Origin: Candidatus Zixiibacteriota bacterium
Lineage (GTDB): Bacteria > Zixibacteria > MSB-5A5 > CAIYYT01
Reading direction: 5' to 3'
Assembly (NCBI GenBank): GCA_023134875.1
Contig: JAGLUH010000040.1
Location: forward strand, 1-8,761
Length of the DNA: 8,761 nucleotides
Positions within the stretch are counted from its first letter, which is position 1. Each line of letters starts with the position of its first letter. The notes under the pieces are model-generated. The model worked only from the letters and a program-made list of their open reading frames with translations, was not told the DNA's origin and did not search any database. A program made the position numbers and the translations under genes. This document shows positions 1-6,167 of the stretch, one piece after another.

Positions 1-668
1 TTTGTCAAATCAATTTGCATGATTGAGGCAAGCCGTTCCCGGATTTCGTCATAAACCTGTCGTGGATCGATTATTTGCTCCAGTCGGTCCAAGGCAAATA
101 TGTGCCCGATTTCATGACCAATAAGAGAATGTGCCAAGAAAGATCGTCTTTCGAGCGAAGGGAATGAGACAAACCCCAGTGCTTTTATCTCTTCTGAACC
201 CGTCAGTTGCTTGTTCAGTGCTTCCTTGAGACTCCAATTCTTGAGAAATGGCTTTATCTTCTCTGATATCTTGTAAAGCAAGTCGTCATATCCAAAGTTG
301 TCATCGTATTGAGGACGAAACAGGATGATTGCTTTTTTTTTAGTACATCTGTCAATCAATTCCTCCAAAGGGTGGATCAGCTCAAAAGGGACGTTTCCAG
401 AGGCTGTGTTTTGCAGGAAGTTCAAATACCTGGGACAAGATGACCTCAAGAACATGCGACAGAGACGCAACTCAAGGTCGTGTTGCTCTGCCTTTTTAGG
501 AGTATCTTCTCGCATAGCCTCCAGAGTTTTGTCAAGCTTATCAAAAAGCAAGTGAAACATCAAGAGTAAGACTTCGACGGACTTAGTTGGGAATCGAGAG
601 TGCTCCAAAAGGCGAAGTCTCTCTTGCAACTTACGGACTAGCAGGATGCACTCAGTAATCAGTATCAA
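1..668 (-). CDS. Partial putative zincin metalloprotease (HExxH), C-terminus beyond window
   Basis: This reading frame stays open from a stop at 690-692 down to base 1, so the 3' end of the gene is missing. About 222 residues are visible if the TTG at 666-668 is the start. The key feature is a zincin motif, HEIGH, at residues 185-189 (bases 102-116) in the context SLIGHEIGHIFALD. The two His would bind zinc and the Glu would be the catalytic base; the third zinc ligand would lie beyond the window. The first 100 or so residues are Leu/Arg/Glu-rich and look alpha-helical. No signal peptide or membrane segment is evident, so the protein is probably cytoplasmic. The start is uncertain: TTG 666-668 lies 4 bases after the upstream gene's stop, with GGAAAG at 680-685 as a weak ribosome binding site. 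ATG 558-560 is an alternative. The DNA is AT-rich compared with the par region. Beyond the zincin motif I do not recognise the family, and the substrate is unknown. Confidence 0.72.
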   Translation of the reverse strand, partial: MILITECILLVRKLQERLRLLEHSRFPTKSVEVLLLMFHLLFDKLDKTLEAMREDTPKKAEQHDLELRLCRMFLRSSCPRYLNFLQNTASGNVPFELIHPLEELIDRCTKKKAIILFRPQYDDNFGYDDLLYKISEKIKPFLKNWSLKEALNKQLTGSEEIKALGFVSFPSLERRSFLAHSLIGHEIGHIFALDRLEQIIDPRQVYDEIRERLASIMQIDLT

Positions 669-672
669 GTTC

Positions 673-1152
673 TTAGTCGCTTTCCAAGCTCAGAGCCCTA
701 TGCGAGCCAGTGCTACCAGATCTTGTTTCATCTAGCTGCAGGTATAAAATATCGGACAATGTCTTGAAAAATAAGGTGACGGTTTCATACGCCTCCGGCG
801 GAGAAGTGTCAGGGTGCGCCATCATCTCTTTCAGACTTTCCTTGATTTTGGAGATTACGTTCTTCAACTGTCTTTCCTCAGGGCGACTTCCGCGAATGAA
901 TCTACTCAAATGCTTGGTAAACAGGGCATATAGCTGAACGTTCTGGGGGGCGAGCGCGGATTGTCCTCTCTCAAAAACGAAGTCGTGGCCATCCAGTATT
1001 CTCTCTACGAATTGCAGCCCACTCTCCAACAATTCCTGATGTGAGTGTATACTAGCCGGTTGTGGATTAGACAACATGAAATCTGCTACCTGTGACACAA
1101 TAAAGCCGTCATGGTAGAATCCAGTCCGATCCGTCGAGAATATGCCACTCAT
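673..1152 (-). CDS. Hypothetical 159-aa helical protein, first gene of a two-gene unit
   Basis: I do not recognise this protein. The ATG at 1150-1152 is preceded by a good ribosome binding site (AAGGAGAG, about 4 bases away), which fixes the start and argues for a real gene. The product is soluble-looking and mostly alpha-helical, with no membrane segment, signal peptide or cysteine. Charged helical segments lie at about residues 38-55 and 92-112 (RQLKNVISKIKESLKEM), and a hydrophobic helix at 121-141. The tail 142-159 is Ser/Gly-rich and probably disordered. The next gene, a putative HExxH metalloprotease, begins about 4 bases after this stop. The two are therefore probably co-transcribed, and this protein may be its partner, regulator or substrate (inference). 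The plus-strand frame overlapping it at 710-937 has no comparable support. Confidence 0.68.
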   Translation of the reverse strand: MSGIFSTDRTGFYHDGFIVSQVADFMLSNPQPASIHSHQELLESGLQFVERILDGHDFVFERGQSALAPQNVQLYALFTKHLSRFIRGSRPEERQLKNVISKIKESLKEMMAHPDTSPPEAYETVTLFFKTLSDILYLQLDETRSGSTGSHRALSLESD

Positions 1153-1199
1153 TGTCTCTCCTTTATTCTACTTGTCCCATCTCTTCTAATGTGTATATC

Positions 1200-1220
1200 G
1201 TCAACGGAACTTTCGCTGAC
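1200..1220. repeat. Imperfect inverted repeat in the promoter region of the accessory unit
   Basis: GTCAACG (1200-1206) and CGCTGAC (1214-1220) are inverted copies with one mismatch, separated by 7 bases. They sit between the TGTGA-N6-TCACA site and the 159-aa gene. The element could be a second operator. It has no following T-run, so it is not a terminator. Short imperfect repeats like this also occur by chance. Confidence 0.22.
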
Positions 1221-1228
1221 CATATTAT

Positions 1229-1244
1229 TGTGACAAGAATCACA
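1229..1244. promoter_or_regulatory. CRP-family-like operator palindrome TGTGA-N6-TCACA
   Basis: TGTGA (1229-1233), six bases (CAAGAA) and TCACA (1240-1244) form a perfect inverted repeat identical to the core consensus of the E. coli CRP operator. It lies in the 193-bp gap between the moxR-family gene and the 159-aa gene, about 80 bases upstream of the latter's start, where an activator or repressor could act. No convincing -35/-10 pair is placed relative to it, and no CRP-family gene is in the window. The regulator is therefore unknown and chance occurrence is possible. Confidence 0.4.
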
Positions 1245-1345
1245 TAAGCTCTCTTGCGCAAAGGTCCTCTCGGCAGAAGAAATGACAATAGCTGGACTAC
1301 ATAAAATCAACTAAAACTTTCTACGCCGATTTGTCAATCACTTTC

Positions 1346-2353
1346 TCACTTCTCCTTCACGTCGGTGAGTAGTTTATCGATGATGTGCAGCGTGTCGACA
1401 CCATCAGCTTCGGCGTTGAAGGATGTCACTATCCGGTGCCGCAGCACCGGCTTGGCCACCGTGCGGACATCCTCGACCGACGGCGTATAGCGGCCATCCA
1501 GAATCGCCCGCGTCTTGGCGCCCAGAATCAAATACTGTGATGCTCGCGGTCCGGCGCCCCAGGTGACCCAGTTGCCGATATAGTCAAAACCGTCACTTTC
1601 ATTCGTGCGCGTGGCACGCACCAGCCTGATGGCGTAATCGATCACATGATCCGATACCGGCACCTTGCGTACTAACTGTTGCAGGTTGGTGATATCCTGC
1701 CCGCCCATCACGTTATCGAGATTGTAATCCAGCACCGCTGTCGTAGCTTTGACTATCGCATGTTCCTCCGATTTCGAGGGATAGTCGACATAGATGTTGA
1801 ACATGAACCGGTCGAGCTGCGCTTCCGGCAGGGGATAAGTTCCCTCCTGCTCGATTGGGTTCTGCGTCGCCAGCACAAAGAATGGCTCGTCAAGCTGGAA
1901 GGTATTACCCGAAGCCGTCACCTGGTGTTCCTGCATCGCTTGCAAGAGAGCCGCCTGGGTCTTGGGTGGGGTGCGGTTGATTTCATCAGCGAGCACGATA
2001 TTAGCAAACACCGGCCCCTTGACAAACCTGAACTCGCGGTGACCGCTCGCCTTGTCTTCCTGGAGGATTTCGGTACCGGTGATATCTGACGGCATCAGGT
2101 CGGGCGTGAACTGGATACGAGAGAACTTCAGTTCGAGCACCTTCGCGAGCGTGGAAATCAGCATCGTCTTGGCCAGTCCCGGAACGCCGACCAAAAGACA
2201 ATGGCCATTAGCGAGGAGCGCAATCAGCAGCTCGTCAATAACCTGCTCCTGACCGATAATAACCTTGGCAATCTCCGACTTGATCTTGTCACGGGCGCTT
2301 CTCAGTTTTTCGACAGCTTCCAGATCAGTAGTCTCTTTGAAATCTTCAGTCAT
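1346..2353 (-). CDS. MoxR-family AAA+ ATPase
   Basis: This is a complete 335-residue cytoplasmic AAA+ ATPase of the MoxR family, usual length. MoxR proteins act as chaperone-like ATPases that insert cofactors into, or activate, partner proteins, often together with VWA-domain proteins. Visible motifs are Walker A GVPGLAKT (56-63), Walker B with VLADEIN (120-126), sensor 1 ATQNP (162-166), the conserved EAQLDRF segment (177-183) and a sensor-2 region around GPR (268-270). The C-terminal lid helices follow. The ATG at 2351-2353 is preceded by GGAGG five bases upstream. A gene for a two-TM protein lies 75 bases upstream and is probably in the same transcription unit. Downstream there is no DUF58 or VWA gene, the usual partners; an AT-rich unit of two unknown genes follows instead. 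Family assignment is certain, but the client is unknown. Confidence 0.95.
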   Translation of the reverse strand: MTEDFKETTDLEAVEKLRSARDKIKSEIAKVIIGQEQVIDELLIALLANGHCLLVGVPGLAKTMLISTLAKVLELKFSRIQFTPDLMPSDITGTEILQEDKASGHREFRFVKGPVFANIVLADEINRTPPKTQAALLQAMQEHQVTASGNTFQLDEPFFVLATQNPIEQEGTYPLPEAQLDRFMFNIYVDYPSKSEEHAIVKATTAVLDYNLDNVMGGQDITNLQQLVRKVPVSDHVIDYAIRLVRATRTNESDGFDYIGNWVTWGAGPRASQYLILGAKTRAILDGRYTPSVEDVRTVAKPVLRHRIVTSFNAEADGVDTLHIIDKLLTDVKEK

Positions 2354-2428
2354 TCAGGCCTCCAGGGTGTTGGTCAAACCATTGCCGTTATGCTGATATA
2401 CCCCACGAATCACCACATCGGTTTCAGA

Positions 2429-3130
2429 TTAATTAGAATAATCAGCGACGGGAGTATTGTCAAACTTTGCAGGATAATAAATGGAATCGGGCGAGATATG
2501 CACGACGCGGCTACAGCTCGAATCGGCAATTATCGCCGGCGAGAGGACTCTCCGGGCCTCGGCCGGCACAATTCCCCCAAGTGAGCGGATCAAAGAAACC
2601 AACGCGCTGGGGCCGGATCGCAACCGGTATGCCGGAGCCTGTTGATCAAGATCGCCGACAGTAAGCTCATTCTGATAGTAGACGCCGACAATGCGAAAGC
2701 AATCCTTCAGGCCAAGAAGCGCAAAGGGTTTCTTCCAGAGTATTATTTCAGTCGAGATGTAAAGAGTGTCACCCATTAGCGGCACCACCTGTGACGTAGT
2801 AATATTGTCAGGGCCGGCAGCTGCTATGGACGCTCTGGGAACATGATCCTTTTCAAAGATAAAATCGACCTGTATCTGAGAAACAGCGTCTTCAAAAACG
2901 GCGAATTCTTCCACTTCCGTATAGAACCAGAAAAAGCCTTGTGCCACAACAATTAATAGAACTCCGCTCAATACCAAAACACTGTTAGGAAAACTATATT
3001 TTTTCTGGAAATAGACTGAACTGGCGCGACGAGTCCTGAGTCTGGCAACAATTAAGAGTAATGCGCTGACCAGAAAACCAAGACCTGCCAGAAAGAGAAC
3101 GGTGCCGATGATAAGAAAAAAAATACCCAT
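2429..3130 (-). CDS. Hypothetical two-TM membrane protein with large extracytoplasmic domain
   Basis: I do not recognise this 233-residue protein. Two hydrophobic segments, at about residues 3-29 and 50-70, flank a positively charged loop (ARLRTRR, QKK). By the positive-inside rule the loop is cytoplasmic, which places the domain at 71-233 outside the inner membrane. That domain looks beta-rich and has two cysteines (144 and 206) that could pair. I chose ATG 3128-3130 because GAGGG lies six bases upstream and the protein then begins directly with the membrane segment. A TTG at 3158-3160 would add ten residues but has a poorer ribosome binding site. The gene lies between the bactofilin gene and the moxR-family gene; co-transcription with the latter (75-bp gap) is plausible. 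Its DNA is partly AT-rich. A role linked to the MoxR ATPase or to the envelope is inference only. Confidence 0.75.
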   Translation of the reverse strand: MGIFFLIIGTVLFLAGLGFLVSALLLIVARLRTRRASSVYFQKKYSFPNSVLVLSGVLLIVVAQGFFWFYTEVEEFAVFEDAVSQIQVDFIFEKDHVPRASIAAAGPDNITTSQVVPLMGDTLYISTEIILWKKPFALLGLKDCFRIVGVYYQNELTVGDLDQQAPAYRLRSGPSALVSLIRSLGGIVPAEARRVLSPAIIADSSCSRVVHISPDSIYYPAKFDNTPVADYSN

Positions 3131-3181
3131 TTCAGACCCTCGGAAAATCGCCAGAATCAATAACCCTGAGAATCAAGATGT

Positions 3182-3190
3182 TGTGGATAA
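3182..3190 (-). other. Perfect DnaA box (TTATCCACA on minus strand)
   Basis: TGTGGATAA on the plus strand is the complement of TTATCCACA, the consensus high-affinity DnaA box of E. coli and many other bacteria. It lies in the gap between the bactofilin stop and the membrane-protein start. It is inverted relative to a second perfect box about 80 bases away, so this is probably not a random 9-mer match. Confidence 0.55.
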
Positions 3191-3250
3191 CCTTTAAATC
3201 GCACTCTTAAGTGGAGGTTCTATTCCCTTGCTACGCACGATGTTATTCGG

Positions 3251-3283
3251 ATTTCCACAATGTCTGCTCTATTATCCACAATG
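3251..3283 (+). other. DnaA-box pair: degenerate plus perfect box in phased direct repeat
   Basis: TTATCCACA at 3272-3280 matches the DnaA box consensus exactly. ATTTCCACA at 3251-3259 is a degenerate copy. Both belong to an 11-bp direct repeat, TNTCCACAATG, at 3252-3262 and 3273-3283. The copies start exactly 21 bases apart, about two helical turns, so DnaA molecules could bind on the same face. With the inverted perfect box at 3182-3190 this forms a small cluster in the noncoding stretch 3131-3291. It could be part of a replication origin, a DnaA titration site or a DnaA-controlled promoter. The number of boxes is low for a complete origin and no long AT-rich unwinding element is obvious. 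Confidence 0.5.
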
Positions 3284-3291
3284 GATACCCG

Positions 3292-3669
3292 TCAGCCCGG
3301 GATTCTCTTCTCACCAAACTTATCGGTCTTTTCCACGGGTGCTTTTAGCCCCTGCATACTACATGACCCATGAAAAACCGCCCCCTGTTCAATGACGACA
3401 CTCTTCGTTTTAACATCGCCGATGATTTTCCCTTTGTCCTTCAACTCCATCATTTCCGAGGTTTCGATATTGCCGGTGACCGATCCCGCTACCGTCACCG
3501 TTTTCGCCACCACGTCAGCTTCCACCACGCCGGTAGCGCCAATTTGAACCGTCTCATCAGAGATGATCTTGCCCTTCAACTTGCCGTCAATGCGCAGAGC
3601 GCCCTTGACCTCGATAGTGCCGGTAAACACGCTATCCTTACCGATAATGGTATTCAGATTCTCAGCCAT
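3292..3669 (-). CDS. Bactofilin family cytoskeletal protein
   Basis: This 125-residue protein has the DUF583/bactofilin fold. Its central segment (about residues 7-103) is made of short beta-helix turns with regularly spaced Gly, Val and Ile, starting with IIGKDSVFTGTIEVKG and the diagnostic LRIDGKLKGKI (25-35). Bactofilins polymerise without nucleotide into filaments that usually lie under the membrane. They organise cell-wall enzymes, stalks or, in Myxococcus, the ParABS machinery. The short polar tails (1-6 and 104-125) are typical. The start ATG 3667-3669 follows GAGGAG nine bases upstream. The gene begins 14 bases after the M23 peptidase stop, so the two are very probably co-transcribed with parAB. 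Bactofilin and M23 peptidase genes are often paired, for example CcmA with Csd-type peptidases in Helicobacter shape control. Confidence 0.93.
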   Translation of the reverse strand: MAENLNTIIGKDSVFTGTIEVKGALRIDGKLKGKIISDETVQIGATGVVEADVVAKTVTVAGSVTGNIETSEMMELKDKGKIIGDVKTKSVVIEQGAVFHGSCSMQGLKAPVEKTDKFGEKRIPG

Positions 3670-3683
3670 CCTTAGCTTCTCCT

Positions 3684-4481
3684 CTATTGTTTCGTTGTCA
3701 GGTAATCTTCCGGATTTACTGACTGTCCCTCTTTTCTCACTTCGTAATGAAGATGCGGTGCCGAACTGACGCCGGTGTTGCCAGAGAGGGCGATTACCTC
3801 CCCGTATTTCTTCATATCACCCACTCTTACCAGCAACTTACTGTTGTGCCCATAGACCGTCTGAAAATCGCTTACATGATCCATGATGACCATCCAGCCA
3901 AAGGTTGAGTCCCACTCTGCAAAGGTAATGACACCATCCGCCGTCGCCCGCACCTCCTTGCCCACACCAACCGCAATGTCGATACCAAGGTGACGCATCT
4001 TGGGGTTGTCCTGTTCAGGTCGAAAAGTGCGGGATATCCAGCCTTGTAGCGGCAATCCGGCAGGCTGGGGGCGCGGCTGCGAATCAATTGCCGGTACCTC
4101 CCATTTTTCCGCCGCCAGAAGACCGGTGTAACCGCTGTCGGGATACTCATACTGATCCAGACCAAACTCACCTTCAATTCCCGCTAACTCAGCCATCTTT
4201 CTCAGCATAAGCTGATTCGTGTTCAAGTCCTGCTCCAGTTGAATAACCTTGGCGTTGTAGCGCTTCAGTTCCGCATTCTCCTTAAGCAGTCGGGTGCGCT
4301 CCCGCGAGTGCGACAGCAGATGAGCGTAAGTGACTGTCTCCACGACAACGGCGATGAAGAGAAGCAAGAGGAAGAAACGTAGTAAACTATAGACAAATCG
4401 GGACAGTTTTATCGATCGGGGCGCGCTGTCGGCATCATCCCTGACGATCATAATAGTGATACCACCGGAACCGGTCGCCAT
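3684..4481 (-). CDS. Membrane-anchored M23 (LytM-type) peptidase
   Basis: This 265-residue protein is a probable peptidoglycan endopeptidase acting outside the inner membrane. Order of parts: a cytoplasmic N-terminus (1-30), one membrane segment (about 33-52, LLRFFLLLLFIAVVVE), a coiled coil (about 57-97), a Pro-rich linker (129-145) and the M23 domain (about 147-260). The zinc-site residues are present: H164 and D168 in HLGID, then H243 and H245 in HLHYEV. H212 in the YGH motif is also conserved. The site looks intact, so this is more likely an active enzyme than a degenerate EnvC-like activator. The start codon overlaps the parB stop by one base (TGATG), which implies translational coupling. 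The bactofilin gene follows after 14 bases. A role in cell shape or elongation is inferred from this pairing. Confidence 0.93.
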   Translation of the reverse strand: MATGSGGITIMIVRDDADSAPRSIKLSRFVYSLLRFFLLLLFIAVVVETVTYAHLLSHSRERTRLLKENAELKRYNAKVIQLEQDLNTNQLMLRKMAELAGIEGEFGLDQYEYPDSGYTGLLAAEKWEVPAIDSQPRPQPAGLPLQGWISRTFRPEQDNPKMRHLGIDIAVGVGKEVRATADGVITFAEWDSTFGWMVIMDHVSDFQTVYGHNSKLLVRVGDMKKYGEVIALSGNTGVSSAPHLHYEVRKEGQSVNPEDYLTTKQ

Positions 4482-5335
4482 CAGATTGTCACCTCCAGAA
4501 CCTCGAGTATCCTGGTCAAATCCTGATCGCCGTAAAACTGTATCACTATCTTGCCCTTCTTCAAGCCGCGTTGAATGACAACATTAGTGCCAAGCTTCCG
4601 TTTGAGCGCTGTCTCCGCTGAGACCACCTCCAACGGCCGTGACTTGAGCTTGAGACTCCGTCCCCGTTTCCTCCGTTTCGGCCCGTAGATTATCTCCTCG
4701 ATCGTCCTGACCGTGAGGTCTTCCGCCAAAATTCGCCGAGCCAACTGTAACCGTTTTTGATCGGAATCAAGCGCCAGAATCGCGCGCGCGTGCCCCTCGG
4801 TCAGGTCGCCGGCGGATATCATTTCCTTGATCGAACCAGGTAACTGCAGCAAACGAAGGGTGTTAGCAATCGAGGAGCGATCCTTGCCAATTCTCGTCGA
4901 CAACTCTACCTGTGTCATAGAGAATTCAGTCATCAAGCGCTGGTAGCCTTCCGCCAGCTCCAGCGGGTTCAAATCCTCACGCTGCAGATTCTCAATGATC
5001 GACAACTCCAGCATATCGCGGTCGTCCACGTCGTCAAGAACCAGAACTGGCACTTCAGTCAAACCAACTTTCTCGGCGGCACGGAAACGTCTCTCACCGG
5101 CGACGATCTCGAAACTGCCGTTGACCTGACGCACCAGAATCGGCTGCAACACTCCCTTCTTGGAAATCGAGTCGGCCAGTTGTCCCAGCTTTTTCTCCTC
5201 AAACCGACTACGCGGCTGAAATCGATTGGGGACTAAGCTGGTCAACTTTACCGACCGGTACTTTTCCTGCCCCTTCTCTCTTTTCTCCTGGGGAATAAGG
5301 GCGGCCAGCCCCTTTCCTAACGCTGCTTTTTTCAT
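4481..5335 (-). CDS. parB: Chromosome partitioning protein ParB (Spo0J/Noc family CTPase)
   Basis: This 284-residue protein binds parS, loads as a CTP-dependent sliding clamp and works with ParA to segregate the origin region. It has the full ParB layout. The N-terminal ParA-activating peptide lies in [13 protein letters not shown] (2-14). The CTP-binding domain includes GVLQPILVR (61-69), GERRFRA (80-86) and [10 protein letters not shown] (115-124). A helix-turn-helix DNA-binding region spans about 138-166 ([16 protein letters not shown]). A basic linker, KRRKRGR, lies near 220-226, and a C-terminal dimerisation domain spans about 238-284. The start overlaps the parA stop by four bases (ATGA), and GGAGGAGGT lies nine bases upstream. 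A perfect parS, the expected target, lies about 1.5 kb upstream at 6812-6827. Confidence 0.98.
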   Translation of the reverse strand: MKKAALGKGLAALIPQEKREKGQEKYRSVKLTSLVPNRFQPRSRFEEKKLGQLADSISKKGVLQPILVRQVNGSFEIVAGERRFRAAEKVGLTEVPVLVLDDVDDRDMLELSIIENLQREDLNPLELAEGYQRLMTEFSMTQVELSTRIGKDRSSIANTLRLLQLPGSIKEMISAGDLTEGHARAILALDSDQKRLQLARRILAEDLTVRTIEEIIYGPKRRKRGRSLKLKSRPLEVVSAETALKRKLGTNVVIQRGLKKGKIVIQFYGDQDLTRILEVLEVTI

Positions 5336-6090
5336 CCTCTTAAGACCTCCTCCGCCAAGGAGATATAGTTCTCCGAGCCGCTGGAACCGATATCATACAG
5401 GATGATCGGCTTCCCATACGAGGGCGCCTCGCCCAGCCGAACATTACGATTGATTACTGTGTTAAAGACTTTATCCTGAAAATAGGAACGTGTATCTTCC
5501 AGTACCTGCCGAGCCAGATTGAGCCGCGAATCGAACATGGTCACCAGGATACCGCCGATTTCAAGTCCTGGGTTCGGACCCTGCCGCACCAGTTCGATCG
5601 TATTGAGAAGCTGTGATAATCCTTCCAGAGCATAATACTCCGCCTGGATCGGAATAAGCAGCATATCGGCAGCAACCATGGCATTGAGCGTCAAGAGGCC
5701 GAGAGAGGGCGGGCAGTCGATAATGATATAATCGTAGCGATCCTTGATGACAGACAGCTTCTCACGCAGGATGCTCTCGCGATTGTCGACATCCACCAAC
5801 TCCAATTCCGCTGCCACTAAGTTGATATTAGAGGGCAGGAGATCAAGGTACTTCAGACTAGTTTTCACTATGATGCCCTCTGGAGGAGTTGAGTCGATTA
5901 ACAGGTCGTAAACAGATTTCTCCAGGGCGTTCTTGTCCACTCCCATTCCGGAGGTGGCATTGGCCTGAGGATCAATATCGATCAGAAGGGTACTTTTTTC
6001 GGCAATAGCGATACAGGCGGACAAGTTGACCGCCGTAGTCGTCTTACCGACTCCTCCTTTTTGATTGGCGATGGTAATGATCTTAGTCAA
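5332..6090 (-). CDS. parA: Chromosome partitioning ATPase ParA (Soj family)
   Basis: This 252-residue cytoplasmic ATPase forms ATP-dependent dimers on the nucleoid and moves ParB-parS complexes. The deviant Walker A motif KGGVGKTT (11-18) with its signature lysine is intact. [10 protein letters not shown] (35-44) is the switch I region and YIIIDCPPS (121-129) is Walker B. Basic DNA-binding segments lie around [11 protein letters not shown] (186-196) and [15 protein letters not shown] (214-228). With no N-terminal helix-turn-helix extension and this length, it is a chromosomal Soj-type protein rather than a plasmid ParA type Ia. The start is a TTG (6088-6090), placed where family members begin ([12 protein letters not shown]) and preceded by AAGGTGG. 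It overlaps parB by four bases. A possible promoter lies in the 77-bp gap upstream. Confidence 0.98.
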   Translation of the reverse strand: MTKIITIANQKGGVGKTTTAVNLSACIAIAEKSTLLIDIDPQANATSGMGVDKNALEKSVYDLLIDSTPPEGIIVKTSLKYLDLLPSNINLVAAELELVDVDNRESILREKLSVIKDRYDYIIIDCPPSLGLLTLNAMVAADMLLIPIQAEYYALEGLSQLLNTIELVRQGPNPGLEIGGILVTMFDSRLNLARQVLEDTRSYFQDKVFNTVINRNVRLGEAPSYGKPIILYDIGSSGSENYISLAEEVLRG

Positions 6091-6127
6091 GCTCCACCTT
6101 CCTATAAGGTTAGACTATTCCAACGCT

Positions 6128-6156
6128 TAAATAGCAATTACATCCGACCCTGGCAA
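6128..6156 (-). promoter_or_regulatory. Possible sigma70-type promoter for parAB-M23-bactofilin operon
   Basis: In the 77-bp gap between rsmG and parA, the minus strand reads TTGCCA (6151-6156, 5 of 6 to consensus -35), a 17-base spacer and TATTTA (6128-6133, 3 of 6 to -10). Position and spacing suit a promoter for parA. The weak -10 makes this tentative, and the operon may also be read through from mnmG-rsmG because no terminator is visible. Confidence 0.35.
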
Positions 6157-6167
6157 CAAAAACTTTT

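Noticed and set aside
325..555. 76-aa plus-strand frame
   Set aside because: Antisense to the HExxH gene, whose long open frame and zinc motif are better supported.
552..559. GTGAAACA, a parS half-site
   Set aside because: The other half of the palindrome is absent; an 8-mer is expected by chance.
1153..1180. TAGAAT (minus strand, 1165-1170) as a -10 box for the 159-aa gene
   Set aside because: No -35 at 16-18 bases, and the start of transcription would fall inside the ribosome binding site.
1679..2089. 136-aa open frame on the plus strand
   Set aside because: Antisense shadow of the MoxR ATPase gene, with low-complexity composition and no family resemblance.
2201..2584. 127-aa plus-strand frame spanning the moxR-family start and the membrane-protein 3' end
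   Set aside because: Overlaps two supported minus-strand genes and has no motif.
6157..6167. T-run after rsmG as a possible terminator
   Set aside because: No stable GC-rich hairpin precedes it on the minus strand; the run is A-rich then T-rich without a stem.
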